Positions 26,395 through 34,474 of a stretch of 64,000 bases of DNA are shown one piece after another. Source of the stretch: Burkholderiales bacterium (GTDB lineage: Bacteria > Pseudomonadota > Gammaproteobacteria > Burkholderiales > SG8-41); NCBI GenBank assembly GCA_020854035.1, contig JADZGE010000012.1:124001-188000 (forward strand). The letters run 5' to 3'. The notes under the pieces are model-generated. The model was not told the DNA's origin. It searched no databases and saw only the letters and a list, made by a program, of their open reading frames with translations. Position numbers and translations under genes: made by a program. Position 1 is the first letter of the stretch, and the number at the start of each line of letters is the position of its first letter.

Positions 26395-27840
26395 TCACCG
26401 GCTTCCCCGGGACAGGAAGCGCTCGTGCGCCGCCAGCGCCGCCAGCGCGCGGCCGGCGTTCGCCAGCTCGTCGTACACGGGGACACCAAGGCGCACGGCG
26501 CTCGCGCGAAAGACGCGCCGCCTCTCCTCCAGCGCCGGTTCGCCGTCGGAGCGCAGTACCAGCACGAAATGCGCCCGGCCCGGGTAGCGCGCCTGCACCC
26601 GCAGCGCCGCCTGCACCAGGTTGTCGAGCACCTCGGGCTTGGTGCGCCCGACGAAGGCCGACAGGTTGAGATGCATCACCAGCGCGTCCGGGCGACCCTT
26701 GTCGTAGATGATGTCGAGAATTCTCTCGGCGACCCGCCCGTCGTCCTGCTGCAGCGTCCCCACCGGGCAGTCAACGGGATTGGTGATGCTGGTGCCCGGC
26801 GGGAGCTCGAGCGCCGCGAGCCCGGCCACGGTTTCCCCGCCGAAGGGCTCGACGTCGAGCCCCCGCCGCGCGAAGAAATCGGTCGCCAGCACGCTCGCCC
26901 CGCCGCCGTTGCCGAACAGCACGACGCGGCGCGCCGGGTGCGCCGGCTGCGGCGCCAGGGCCTGAAACACGAGCAGCGTGTCGAGGAACTCGTCGAGGGT
27001 TTCCGCCAGCAGGCAGCCGGTCTGGCGCGAGAGCGCGACCCACGCGCGGTCGTCGCCGGCGAGCGCGCCGGTGTGCGACACCGCCGCCGCCAGGCCCTGC
27101 CGCGTGCGCCCGCCCTTGAGGATCACCACCGGCTTCGCCGCGCGCGCCGCGCGCAGGATCTCGAACAGCCGCCGCGCATCCTTCGCCGTCTCGAGGTACA
27201 TGCCGATCACCCGGGTGCCGGCGTCGGCAAGATAGAACTCGAGCAGGTCGTTGGGGCCGATGTCGGCGCAGTTGCCGACGGTGATGAGCCCCGAGAACTT
27301 GAGGCCGCGAGCGAGCCCGCGGCGGATGATGTCGGTGCCGAGGCCGCCGCTCTGCGAGACGATGCCCACCGGGCCGGTTTCCGCCTGGCCGATCTCGGCG
27401 AAGGTCACGCGCCCGCGCGGCGTGTAGATGCCGAGACAGTTGGGACCGATCAGCCGCGCGCCCCCGGCGCGCGCGGCCGCGACGAGTTCCTCCTGCAGCG
27501 CCTTCCCCTCGTCCACCTCGCCGAAACCGCTCGAGATCACCTGCGCGTAGCGCACGCGCCCGCGCGACTCCCTGAGGAGCGGCGCTACCTGCGCGGCGGC
27601 AATCGCAATGTAGGCGTAGTCCACGGGGTTGGGCGTCTCGCCCAGGCTGCGGTACGCCTTCAGCCCGTCGATCTGCGGCGCGGTTGGATGGATCGGGTAG
27701 ATCTCGCCGCCGAAGCCGAACTCGCGGATGCGGCGGATGAAGACGTTCGGCAGCGCCGCGCCCCGGGTGGAGGCCCCCACCACCGCGACCGTCTTCGGCT
27801 CGAACAACGGCCGGAACGCCTCGATTACGTCGCTCGTCAC
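26395..27840 (-). CDS. ADP-forming acyl-CoA (acetyl-CoA) ligase, alpha subunit
   Basis: 481 aa. CoA-binding Rossmann domain (KTVAVVGASTRGAALPNVFI at about 17-36), two succinyl-CoA-ligase-like flavodoxin domains, and the phosphorylated His in GLAAAVSHTGALAGDDRA. It works with the ATP-grasp beta subunit encoded just upstream to interconvert acyl-CoA + ADP + Pi with acid + CoA + ATP. The GTG start lies inside a 4 x 8-bp tandem array that also contains the stop of the beta-subunit gene downstream of its last codon. Length fits a separate alpha subunit. The acyl specificity is unknown. Confidence 0.88.
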   Translation of the reverse strand: MTSDVIEAFRPLFEPKTVAVVGASTRGAALPNVFIRRIREFGFGGEIYPIHPTAPQIDGLKAYRSLGETPNPVDYAYIAIAAAQVAPLLRESRGRVRYAQVISSGFGEVDEGKALQEELVAAARAGGARLIGPNCLGIYTPRGRVTFAEIGQAETGPVGIVSQSGGLGTDIIRRGLARGLKFSGLITVGNCADIGPNDLLEFYLADAGTRVIGMYLETAKDARRLFEILRAARAAKPVVILKGGRTRQGLAAAVSHTGALAGDDRAWVALSRQTGCLLAETLDEFLDTLLVFQALAPQPAHPARRVVLFGNGGGASVLATDFFARRGLDVEPFGGETVAGLAALELPPGTSITNPVDCPVGTLQQDDGRVAERILDIIYDKGRPDALVMHLNLSAFVGRTKPEVLDNLVQAALRVQARYPGRAHFVLVLRSDGEPALEERRRVFRASAVRLGVPVYDELANAGRALAALAAHERFLSRGSR

Positions 27841-27865
27841 TTCGTCACTCCGTCACTGCGTCACT
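27834..27865. repeat. 4 x 8-bp tandem array across a stop/start junction
   Basis: Four consecutive 8-bp units on the plus strand: TCGTCACT, TCGTCACT, CCGTCACT, GCGTCACT. On the coding (minus) strand each unit reads AGTGACGN, containing both GTG and TGA. The stop of the ATP-grasp gene (27861-27863) and the GTG start of the alpha-subunit gene (27838-27840) both fall within it. Confidence 0.8.
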
Positions 27866-28562
27866 TCGCGAGCACGAAGCGGGCGTCGACCGCCACCGCG
27901 CCGCCCGCCGAGACGATGAGGGGATTCACGTCCGCCTCCGCGATGTCCAGCGCGTGCGTCATCAGCAGCCCGCCCTCGCCCCCCACTCTCAGCAGCACGT
28001 CCACGATCGCGGCGCGGGAGGCGGGCTTGCGCCCGCGCGCGCCGTCGAGGAGCGCCGCGCCCTTCAGCTCCGAGAGCATTTCCTCGGCGTCGAGCCGTGA
28101 TACCGGGCAGATGCGGAAGGACACGTCCTTCAGGATCTCGACGAAGATGCCGCCCAGCCCCACCATGACGAGCGGACCGAACTGCGGGTCCCGCACGCCG
28201 CCCACCACGACCTCCTGTCCCGGCGGCGCCATTTCCTCCAGCAGGAAGCCTTCGATCCGGGAGCCCGCGATGGCGGGGGTCGCCAGCATGGCGCGCATCG
28301 CCGCCTCGACTTCTCCGGCGCTCGCGAGGCCCACCTTCACGCCGCCCGCGTCGCTCTTGTGCAGGATGTCGGGCGAGATCACCTTGAGCGCCAGCGGCGG
28401 GGCGAGCTCCGCGCAGGCGGCCGCGACCCCGGTGGGATCGCGCACGACGACGGACTTCGGCACCGCGATGCCGAAGGCGGCGAGCAGGCGCTTGCCGGCG
28501 AGCTCGTCGAGCGCCGCCCGGCCCTGTTTCCGCGCTTCCGCGATGAGGTCCCGTCCGCTCAT
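27861..28562 (-). CDS. ADP-forming acyl-CoA ligase, ATP-grasp (beta) subunit
   Basis: 233 aa ATP-grasp protein: ALDELAGKRLLAAFGIAVPK, PLALKVISPDILHKSDAGGV, GFLLEEMAPPGQEVVVGGVR, GLGGIFVEILKDVSFRICPV and the metal-binding end IAEADVNPLIV. Pairs with the alpha subunit encoded directly downstream, with the junction inside a short tandem array. Together they form the split version of the ADP-forming acetyl-CoA synthetase. The gene lies in the same run as biotin carboxylase, carboxyltransferases and biotin carrier, so the CoA ester it makes or uses may feed the carboxylase. The gap upstream holds an inverted repeat. Confidence 0.88.
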   Translation of the reverse strand: MSGRDLIAEARKQGRAALDELAGKRLLAAFGIAVPKSVVVRDPTGVAAACAELAPPLALKVISPDILHKSDAGGVKVGLASAGEVEAAMRAMLATPAIAGSRIEGFLLEEMAPPGQEVVVGGVRDPQFGPLVMVGLGGIFVEILKDVSFRICPVSRLDAEEMLSELKGAALLDGARGRKPASRAAIVDVLLRVGGEGGLLMTHALDIAEADVNPLIVSAGGAVAVDARFVLAK

Positions 28563-28573
28563 GCGACGAACTC

Positions 28574-28724
28574 GCCGCGGAGACGCGGAGGCGCGGAGAA
28601 ACCACTCATGGTCTCCCGCCTTCCTGGAGCGGGCGACGGGCTCATCGCAGCCGTGTGCGGCGAAGGGTAGTCGGTGGGAGCTTGCATTCTGTCTATCCTC
28701 TCCGCGCCTGCGCGTCTCCGCGGC
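28574..28724. repeat. Inverted repeat built of 8-bp words (copy 1)
   Basis: Arms 28574-28599 and 28699-28724, 26 bases each, pair with one mismatch across a 99-base spacer. The left arm contains three tandem 8-bp units CGCGGAGA, CGCGGAGG, CGCGGAGA. It fills the gap between the biotin carboxylase gene, whose stop touches the right arm, and the ATP-grasp gene. A related element with a shorter spacer is at 30088-30154. Confidence 0.8.
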
Positions 28725-30073
28725 TACACCTTCCTGCCGAGCACTTCGGGGATCAGCCCCGTATGCACCCGTCCCGCGCGGAACGCCTCCGCGCGCAGCA
28801 CCGCCAGCACCGCCGGGATGTTGTTCTTCACCCCTTCGATGGCGAACGCCGCGAGCGCGTCGGCGAGGAGATCCGCCGCCTTCTCCCGCGTCGGCGCGTG
28901 CGCGATCACCTTGGCGATCATGGGATCGTAGTGCGGCGTGACCTCCCGCCCCTCGGCATACCCCGTCTCGATGCGGATTCCCGCTCCCTCGGGAGGGCGG
29001 AACACCTTCAGCCGCCCCGGCGACGGAAAGAAGTTTCTCGGGTCCTCGGCATAGACGCGCGCCTGTATCGCGTGTCCGTGGAGTTCCACCTGCTGCGGCA
29101 GGATCTCCGCGAGCCGCTCACCATAGCTCGCGCGCACCTGCGCGCGCACGAGATCGACCCGCGTCACTTCCTCCGTGACGCCGTGCTCGACCTGAAGCCG
29201 AGTGTTCATCTCGAGGAAACTGAACTCGCCCTCCTCGCCGAGCAACATCTCCACGGTGCCGATGTTGTCGTAGCCCATTTCGCGCAGGATGCCGGCGACC
29301 CGTTCGGCCATCGCGCGCGCGTCGTGGCGCTCGAGCGCCGGCGCCGGCGCCTCCTCGATCACTTTCTGGTTGCGCCGCTGCGTCGAGCAGTCGCGCTCGA
29401 AGAGGTGCGCGAGCCCGCCGTGCGAGTCCCCGAGCACCTGGAACTCGACATGCCGCGGGCGCTCCATCAGCCGCTCGAGATACACCTCCGCGGTCCCGAA
29501 CCCGCGCGCGGCCATCGAGCGGGAGCGTTCGACCGCGCTCGCGAGCTCGGACTCGTTGCGCGCCGGCAGCATGCCGATCCCGCCCCCGCCTCCCGCCGGC
29601 TTCACCAGCACCGGAAAGCCGATCTCGCGCGCGGCGGCGGCGATCGCGCCCTCGCCCGCCGGCAGCACCTCCGTTCCCTTCGACACCGGCATGCCGTGGC
29701 GCGCCGCGAGTTCGCGCGCCCGCGTCTTGTGGCCCATCGCCTCGATCCAGCGCGGCGAGGGCCCGATGAAGCGCGCCCCGGCATCGTTCACCCGCTGCGC
29801 GAACGCGGCGTTCTCCGAGAGGAAACCGTAGCCCGGGTGCAGCGCATCGGCGTGCGAGCGGCGGATCACTTCCAGCAGCCGTTCGGGATCGAGATAGCTC
29901 TCGCGCGCGGGCGCGGGCCCGATCGCGTGCGTCTCCCCGGCAAGCTCCAGGTAGGGCGCGCCCGCGTCGGCCTCCGAGTACACCGCGACCGAATGCACCC
30001 GCATCGCGTCCAACGCGCGCAGGACCCGCGCCGCGACCGCCCCGCGATTCGCCACCACGACCTTGTTGAACAC
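28724..30073 (-). CDS. Biotin carboxylase subunit of an acyl-CoA carboxylase
   Basis: 449 aa, the stand-alone biotin carboxylase form (AccC-like, no fused biotin carrier). It carboxylates biotin using ATP and bicarbonate. Marks: FNKVVVANRGAVAARVLRAL at the N terminus, ALHPGYGFLSENAAFAQRV, ATP-grasp loop VKPAGGGGGIGM, LFERDCSTQRRNQKVIEEAP, FLEMNTRLQVEHGVTE and the C-terminal domain with RVYAEDPRNFFPSPGRL. The usual EHPVTE is EHGVTE, a small deviation. It is the only biotin carboxylase in the window, while five carboxyltransferases are present. The biotin carrier is a separate gene at 33421. Flanked on both sides by inverted-repeat elements. Confidence 0.93.
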   Translation of the reverse strand: MFNKVVVANRGAVAARVLRALDAMRVHSVAVYSEADAGAPYLELAGETHAIGPAPARESYLDPERLLEVIRRSHADALHPGYGFLSENAAFAQRVNDAGARFIGPSPRWIEAMGHKTRARELAARHGMPVSKGTEVLPAGEGAIAAAAREIGFPVLVKPAGGGGGIGMLPARNESELASAVERSRSMAARGFGTAEVYLERLMERPRHVEFQVLGDSHGGLAHLFERDCSTQRRNQKVIEEAPAPALERHDARAMAERVAGILREMGYDNIGTVEMLLGEEGEFSFLEMNTRLQVEHGVTEEVTRVDLVRAQVRASYGERLAEILPQQVELHGHAIQARVYAEDPRNFFPSPGRLKVFRPPEGAGIRIETGYAEGREVTPHYDPMIAKVIAHAPTREKAADLLADALAAFAIEGVKNNIPAVLAVLRAEAFRAGRVHTGLIPEVLGRKV

Positions 30074-30087
30074 CGCTCCTACCTTCT

Positions 30088-30154
30088 GCCGCGAAGACGC
30101 GGAAGCGCGGAGAAAACTCCTTCTGGAATCTCTGCGCCTCTGCGTCTTTGCGGC
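30088..30154. repeat. Inverted repeat of the same family (copy 2)
   Basis: Arms GCCGCGAAGACG... (30088-30113) and its near-complement (30129-30154) pair over 26 positions with four mismatches, mostly G-U compatible, around a 15-base loop. Related in sequence to the element at 28574-28724. It fills the 96-base gap between the carboxyltransferase and biotin carboxylase genes, so its transcript would form a hairpin within the operon. Confidence 0.78.
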
Positions 30155-30169
30155 CGATCCCGGAACCTT

Positions 30170-31705
30170 CTAATAACTGGTCGGCCAGCTGCGCATGAGG
30201 TGCTGGCCCACCCCCTTCGTCGTGCGCAGTCGGTAGACGTCGAGCATGCGGATGAGATAGTCGCGCGTTTCCTCCGGCCGGATCACGGCCTGTGCGGCGT
30301 ACACCTCGGCGAGCCCCCAGACGTCCGCGCCCTTCTCGATTTCCCCGAGCTTCTCCGCGAAGGCCGGTTCTCCCGGGCGCACGCCGTGCACGATCGTGGT
30401 GGCGAACTCCGGGCTCATGAAGCTCACTTCCGCGGTGGGCCACGCGGCGATGTCGTCGCTGTGGCGCCCGCCGCCCATGCAGACGTAGGCGCGCCCGTAG
30501 CTCTTGCGGACGATGACGGAGAGCCGCGGGACGGTCAAGAGCGTCATCGCGTTCATGAAGTTCATGATCTTCCCGGGCGCGCCCGCCTTCTCGGCCTCGG
30601 TGCCGATCTGGAAGCCGGGCGTGTCGACGAGCAGCACGAGCGGGACGTTGAACGAATCGCACAGCACCAGGAAATCCACGATCTTGCGGCACGCGTCCGC
30701 GTCGAGGGCCCCGCCGCGGTGCAGCGGGTTGTTGGCGACGATGCCGACGCTCTTTCCTCCCAGCCGCGCGAGCGCGACGACGGCGCTCCTGCCGAAGCGC
30801 GGCTTCAGCTCGAAGAACGTATCGCGGTCCACCACCGCGCGGACGATCCGCTTCATGTCGTAGACCTGGGTGCGGCTCGCCGGCAGCACGGAGAACACCT
30901 TGTCCATGTCCACGCCCGATCCCGCGGGCACCGGCGCCTCCGGCGGCGCCTCCATGTGGTGGCTCGGCAGATAGGAGAGGAAGCGCTTGATGGCGTCGAA
31001 CACCTCCGCTTCGGTGTCGACCACCTGGTCGACGAGCCCCGTCACCCCGGCGTGCAGCCGCCAGCCGCCGAGGTCCTCCGGCGAAACCTTCTCCCCGAGC
31101 GCCATCGAGACGAGCCGCGGGCTCGACACCGCCACGACCGATCCCTTCAGCATCACCGAGAAATCGGCCTGGCAGGTGAGCCAGGTCGACGAACCGAACG
31201 AGGGCCCGAGCGCCGCGGCGCACATCGGCGTCTCGCGCATGCGGCGAAACTGCGTCACGTCGTTGCCGAGGAGCTGCCCCATCCCGCGCGAACCCATGGC
31301 GTCGGGCAGGCGCGCGCCGGTCGATTCGCCGATCACCACGAGCGGCATGCCGCGCTCGGTCGCGGTGCGCTTCATGTGCGCGACCTTCTTGCTGTTGGTG
31401 GCGCTCGTGGAGGCGCCCTTCACCGTGAAGTCGTTGACGACCACGCAGACGTCGCGGCCGTTCACGCGGGCATAACCGGCGAGCTTGCCGTCGGTCTGCG
31501 TCTCGTCGGCCTGATCGGGGTAGACGCCGGAAGCGCCGAAGAGCCCCGATTCGAGAAAGCTGCCCGGGTCGACGAGGTAATCGATGCGTTCGCGCGCGTT
31601 CCACACTCCCGCGGCGGTTCGCTTCGCGTACTTCTCGGCGCCGCCCCCGGCGAGCGCCTTCGCGCGGCGCTTCTCGTACTCTTCGAGCAGGGTCTCGAAT
31701 GCCAT
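30170..31705 (-). CDS. Acyl-CoA carboxylase carboxyltransferase subunit (type B)
   Basis: 511 aa. Two crotonase domains with NARERIDYLVDPGSFLESGL, the N-domain motif GESTGARLPD, FLSYLPSHHMEAPP, GIVANNPLHRGGALDADACR, CDSFNVPLVLLVDTPGFQIG, VRKSYGRAYVCMGG and the closing MRSWPTSY. The ATG at 31705 is preceded by GGTGAG. A GTG 15 bases upstream in the same frame is possible, but it lies inside a tandem 7-bp array. In one operon with a type A paralogue (31744), biotin carboxylase and biotin carrier, so the active carboxyltransferase may be a mixed A/B oligomer. Substrate unknown. Confidence 0.9.
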   Translation of the reverse strand: MAFETLLEEYEKRRAKALAGGGAEKYAKRTAAGVWNARERIDYLVDPGSFLESGLFGASGVYPDQADETQTDGKLAGYARVNGRDVCVVVNDFTVKGASTSATNSKKVAHMKRTATERGMPLVVIGESTGARLPDAMGSRGMGQLLGNDVTQFRRMRETPMCAAALGPSFGSSTWLTCQADFSVMLKGSVVAVSSPRLVSMALGEKVSPEDLGGWRLHAGVTGLVDQVVDTEAEVFDAIKRFLSYLPSHHMEAPPEAPVPAGSGVDMDKVFSVLPASRTQVYDMKRIVRAVVDRDTFFELKPRFGRSAVVALARLGGKSVGIVANNPLHRGGALDADACRKIVDFLVLCDSFNVPLVLLVDTPGFQIGTEAEKAGAPGKIMNFMNAMTLLTVPRLSVIVRKSYGRAYVCMGGGRHSDDIAAWPTAEVSFMSPEFATTIVHGVRPGEPAFAEKLGEIEKGADVWGLAEVYAAQAVIRPEETRDYLIRMLDVYRLRTTKGVGQHLMRSWPTSY

Positions 31706-31709
31706 CGAC

Positions 31710-31730
31710 TCACCGTTCACGATTCACGAT
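31710..31730. repeat. 3 x 7-bp tandem array before a start codon
   Basis: On the coding (minus) strand: ATCGTGA, ATCGTGA, ACGGTGA, followed by GTCG and the ATG at 31705. The last unit supplies the GGTGA ribosome-binding site of the type B carboxyltransferase gene. Confidence 0.7.
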
Positions 31731-31743
31731 CGATCCCGCCCGG

Positions 31744-33312
31744 TCACGGCCGCACCCCCGCCCTGAGCCGCGGTCCGAGCCGCGTCCTCCTGCCGGGCGC
31801 TGCCGCCTCCAGAAACCGGCAGAGGTAGGGCCGCGTCTCGCGCGGATCGATGAGGTCCTCCACCGCGAACGCCTCCGCCGTGCGGAATGGAGAGGCGTAT
31901 CCGCGGATCTCCGCCTCGATCTCCCTTTCCCGCGCCGCGGGGTCGGGCGCCGCCTCGATCTCCCGCCGGAACGCCGCCTTCACACCCCCCTCGATCGGAA
32001 GGGAGCCCCACTCGGCCGAGGGCCAGGCGATCTTGAAATTCAAGCCGCCCCGGTCGACGGTGCTGCCGCCCGCCATGCCGTAGCAGCGGCGCACCACCAC
32101 CGTGTAAACCGGCACGTCGAGCTGCATGTTCACGAACCGCCCCTGCATCCCCGCGCGCAGCACCCCGGCCGCCTCGGCGTCCGGCCCGATCTGGAAGCCG
32201 GGAACGTCCACGAAGAAGACGAGCGGAATGTGAAAACAGTCGCAGAGCTCCGTGAAGTGCGTCTGCTTGCGTGCCGCCTTCGCGTCGATCACGCCGCCGT
32301 ACATCGGGTTGAACGCGATCACGCCCACCACCTCGCCGCCGAGCCGCGCAAGGGAGGTGATCACGGCGCGGCCGAAAGTGGGCTGGATCTCGAAGCGCGA
32401 GTCGCGATCGACCACGAGCTCGATCAGCCGGCGCATGTCGTAGGGCTGGCGCGGGGAGCGGGGAATGATGTCCGCGAGCGCATCTTCGCAGCGGTCGACG
32501 GGATCGCCGGTCCGGACGGCTGGCGGCAGCTCCCACACGTTGGTCGGCAGATAGGAAAGAAAGCGCCGGATCTGCGCGAGGCACTCCGCCTCGTTCTCCG
32601 CCGCGTTGTCGATCGTGCCTGCCGTGTCGGCCGCCATCTTCGCGCCACCGAGGTCCTCCTTGGTGACCTTCGTGCCGTAGGCGCGCTCGACGACGGGCGG
32701 GCCGGCCGCGAAGATCTGGCTCGTCGCTTTCACCATGATCGTCCAGTGCGCGAGGATCGCCCGGCCGGACGGCCCCCCCGCGGCGGTGCCCATGACGGCC
32801 GATACGACCGGCGCGATGCCCATCAGCTCCACCGAGCGCTCGAAGCCGTCCTGCCCGGAGCCCGGGAAGGACGCGTAGCCACGCCGCTCGAGCGATTCGA
32901 CGCTGCCGCCCACGCCGTCGATCAGGTTGACGAGGGGGATGCGGTAACGGCACGCGAGGTCCTCGATGAAACCACCCTGCCCGCCCTTGCGCCGGCCGCC
33001 CCCTGAGCCGGAGCCGCCGCGGATGGTGTAGTCCTCGCCGCCGACGGCGACCGGCCGCCCGTCGATCCGGCCTATCCCCGCGACATACGGATGCGGCACG
33101 AACCCGGCGAGCTCTCCCGCGTGGCCGTAGGTCGCTTTGCCGGCGAGCTTGCCCACTTCCTGGAACGTGCCGGGGTCGAGAAGCCGCCCGATGCGCTCGC
33201 GCACCGTCAGCTTTCCCTCGGCGTGGTGCCGCGCGACGGCCTCCGCGCCGCCGCACGCTTCGACGAGAGCGCGACGCCGGTGAATTTCGTCGATTTCCGG
33301 GCGCCAGCTCAT
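31744..33312 (-). CDS. Acyl-CoA carboxylase carboxyltransferase subunit (type A)
   Basis: 522 aa, closest in pattern to the type A protein at 13655: RERIGRLLDPGTFQEVGKLA, IGRIDGRPVAVGGEDYTIRG, LIDGVGGSVESLERRGY in place of the SGAR motif, RRFLSYLPTNVWELPPAVR, GVIAFNPMYGGVIDAKAARK, CDCFHIPLVFFVDVPGFQIG, VRRCYGMAGG and the ending LRAGVRP. The ATG at 33312 starts just after a 7-bp tandem array; the frame stays open upstream through that array without resembling protein. Between the biotin carrier gene and a type B paralogue in the same operon. Substrate unknown. Confidence 0.9.
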   Translation of the reverse strand: MSWRPEIDEIHRRRALVEACGGAEAVARHHAEGKLTVRERIGRLLDPGTFQEVGKLAGKATYGHAGELAGFVPHPYVAGIGRIDGRPVAVGGEDYTIRGGSGSGGGRRKGGQGGFIEDLACRYRIPLVNLIDGVGGSVESLERRGYASFPGSGQDGFERSVELMGIAPVVSAVMGTAAGGPSGRAILAHWTIMVKATSQIFAAGPPVVERAYGTKVTKEDLGGAKMAADTAGTIDNAAENEAECLAQIRRFLSYLPTNVWELPPAVRTGDPVDRCEDALADIIPRSPRQPYDMRRLIELVVDRDSRFEIQPTFGRAVITSLARLGGEVVGVIAFNPMYGGVIDAKAARKQTHFTELCDCFHIPLVFFVDVPGFQIGPDAEAAGVLRAGMQGRFVNMQLDVPVYTVVVRRCYGMAGGSTVDRGGLNFKIAWPSAEWGSLPIEGGVKAAFRREIEAAPDPAAREREIEAEIRGYASPFRTAEAFAVEDLIDPRETRPYLCRFLEAAAPGRRTRLGPRLRAGVRP

Positions 33313-33321
33313 CGGGCCGGT

Positions 33322-33349
33322 GATGGGTGACGGGTGGCGGGTGACGGGT
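33322..33349. repeat. 4 x 7-bp tandem array before a start codon
   Basis: Plus-strand units GATGGGT, GACGGGT, GGCGGGT, GACGGGT, immediately upstream of the type A carboxyltransferase start (33312) on the minus strand. Confidence 0.75.
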
Positions 33350-33420
33350 TCATGCCGCCGGCCGCGGGCGCGAGGCCAGTGCCCACTCATTACCGCGCAC
33401 GGATCGCTCCGGGTCCGGCC

Positions 33421-33642
33421 TCAGCCGTCGATGATGGCGACGACCTGCCCTTCGGCGACCGGGTCCTTTTCCGTCACCAGCACCTCCAGGACCGTGCCCG
33501 CGTCCTCGGTGATGACGGGAATTTCCATCTTCATCGATTCGACGACGACGAGCGTGTCGCCCGACTCGACCCGGTCGCCCGCCTTCGAATGGACCTTCCA
33601 CACCGTGCCGGTAATCTCGGACTTGATCTCGATGCGCGCCAT
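33421..33642 (-). CDS. Biotin carboxyl carrier protein (minimal biotinyl domain)
   Basis: 73 aa, a single biotinyl/lipoyl-type hammerhead domain. The biotinylated Lys is in VVVESMKMEIPV (MKM motif, about residue 38). The rest (SEITGTVWKVHSKAGDRVES, VLVTEKDPVAEGQVVAIIDG) matches the domain end to end, with no N-terminal extension or thumb. First gene of the operon with the two carboxyltransferases and biotin carboxylase, so it should shuttle carboxybiotin between them. A TAGAAT -10 box preceded by TGC lies at 33713-33718 on the same strand, about 70 bases upstream; no good -35 is seen. Confidence 0.92.
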   Translation of the reverse strand: MARIEIKSEITGTVWKVHSKAGDRVESGDTLVVVESMKMEIPVITEDAGTVLEVLVTEKDPVAEGQVVAIIDG

Positions 33643-33765
33643 GTCGGAAGCCGTGGAAGTCGCGCGGCGGACACGTGTTGCCGGTGCGCGCGTACTGATA
33701 GGATAGGCCCCGATTCTAGCACCTGAACGATGCGCCCTGCTCGCATCGCTTCGGCCGAACCCGGG

Positions 33766-34464
33766 ATGAACAGAACCCCTCGGACATTCTCCGTTGCCGC
33801 ACTCCTCGCTTTGATGCTGCTCGCCGCGCTGCCTGCGCCCGGGGCGGCGCGGGAGCGCCGGCTCGACCCCGTGGACGAGGGCGCGAGCGACCCGTCGTGG
33901 GGCTCGTTCCGGAACCGGCTTCTCGCCGCGCTCGAGAAGCGCGACCGCAGGTTCGTGACCGGCATCCTGCACAAGAACGTGAGGAGCGGCCTCGAAGGCG
34001 GCCGCGGGGTGGCCGAGTTCCGCAAGCAATGGGAGCTCGACTCGGACGCGAGCCCGCTCTGGAGCGAGCTCGCCACGGCACTACAGCTCGGCAGCGCCTG
34101 GATCAAGCCGCCCAAGGGGGCGGCCGAACTCTGTGCGCCGTACGTGGCGGTGCGCTGGCCTCAGGACGTCGATGCGTTCGCGGGTGGCGCGGTGATCGCC
34201 CGCGAGGCGCTCGTGAAGAACGCGCCATCCGCGGATTCGGCGACGCTCGCCACGCTTTCCTACAACCTCGTCGAGGTCGCGGACTGGGAAGTCAACGACA
34301 GTTCGCCCGCGATCAGGCAGAAGTGGGTGAAGGTGAGGCTCCCCGCCGGCGAGGGCTACCTCCCCGAGGAGCAGATCCGCAGTCCCATCGAACACGCCGC
34401 CTGCTTCGTGCGCGCCGAGGGCGGCTGGCGGCTCACCGGCTTCGGGCCGGGGAGCGGGAAGTAA
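33766..34464 (+). CDS. Exported protein of unknown function
   Basis: 232 aa from the ATG at 33766; an in-frame ATG at 33730 would add 12 residues before the signal peptide. Signal peptide MNRTPRTFSVAALLALMLLA with cleavage near PGAARE. The mature part has ALEKRDRRFVTGILHKNVRS, a conserved-looking WIKPPKGAAELCAPYVAVRW and a C-terminal SH3-like stretch (WVKVRLPAGEGYLPEEQIRS), so it could bind the cell wall. Two Cys could form a disulfide. I do not recognise the family by name. Divergent from the biotin-carrier operon and followed by the glycerophosphodiesterase gene on the same strand. Confidence 0.75.
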   Translation: MNRTPRTFSVAALLALMLLAALPAPGAARERRLDPVDEGASDPSWGSFRNRLLAALEKRDRRFVTGILHKNVRSGLEGGRGVAEFRKQWELDSDASPLWSELATALQLGSAWIKPPKGAAELCAPYVAVRWPQDVDAFAGGAVIAREALVKNAPSADSATLATLSYNLVEVADWEVNDSSPAIRQKWVKVRLPAGEGYLPEEQIRSPIEHAACFVRAEGGWRLTGFGPGSGK

Positions 34465-34474
34465 TACGGGGAAG

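Noticed and set aside
28655-31828. 1057-codon open frame on the plus strand
   Set aside because: Antisense to biotin carboxylase and a carboxyltransferase. The composition is typical of a GC-rich shadow frame.
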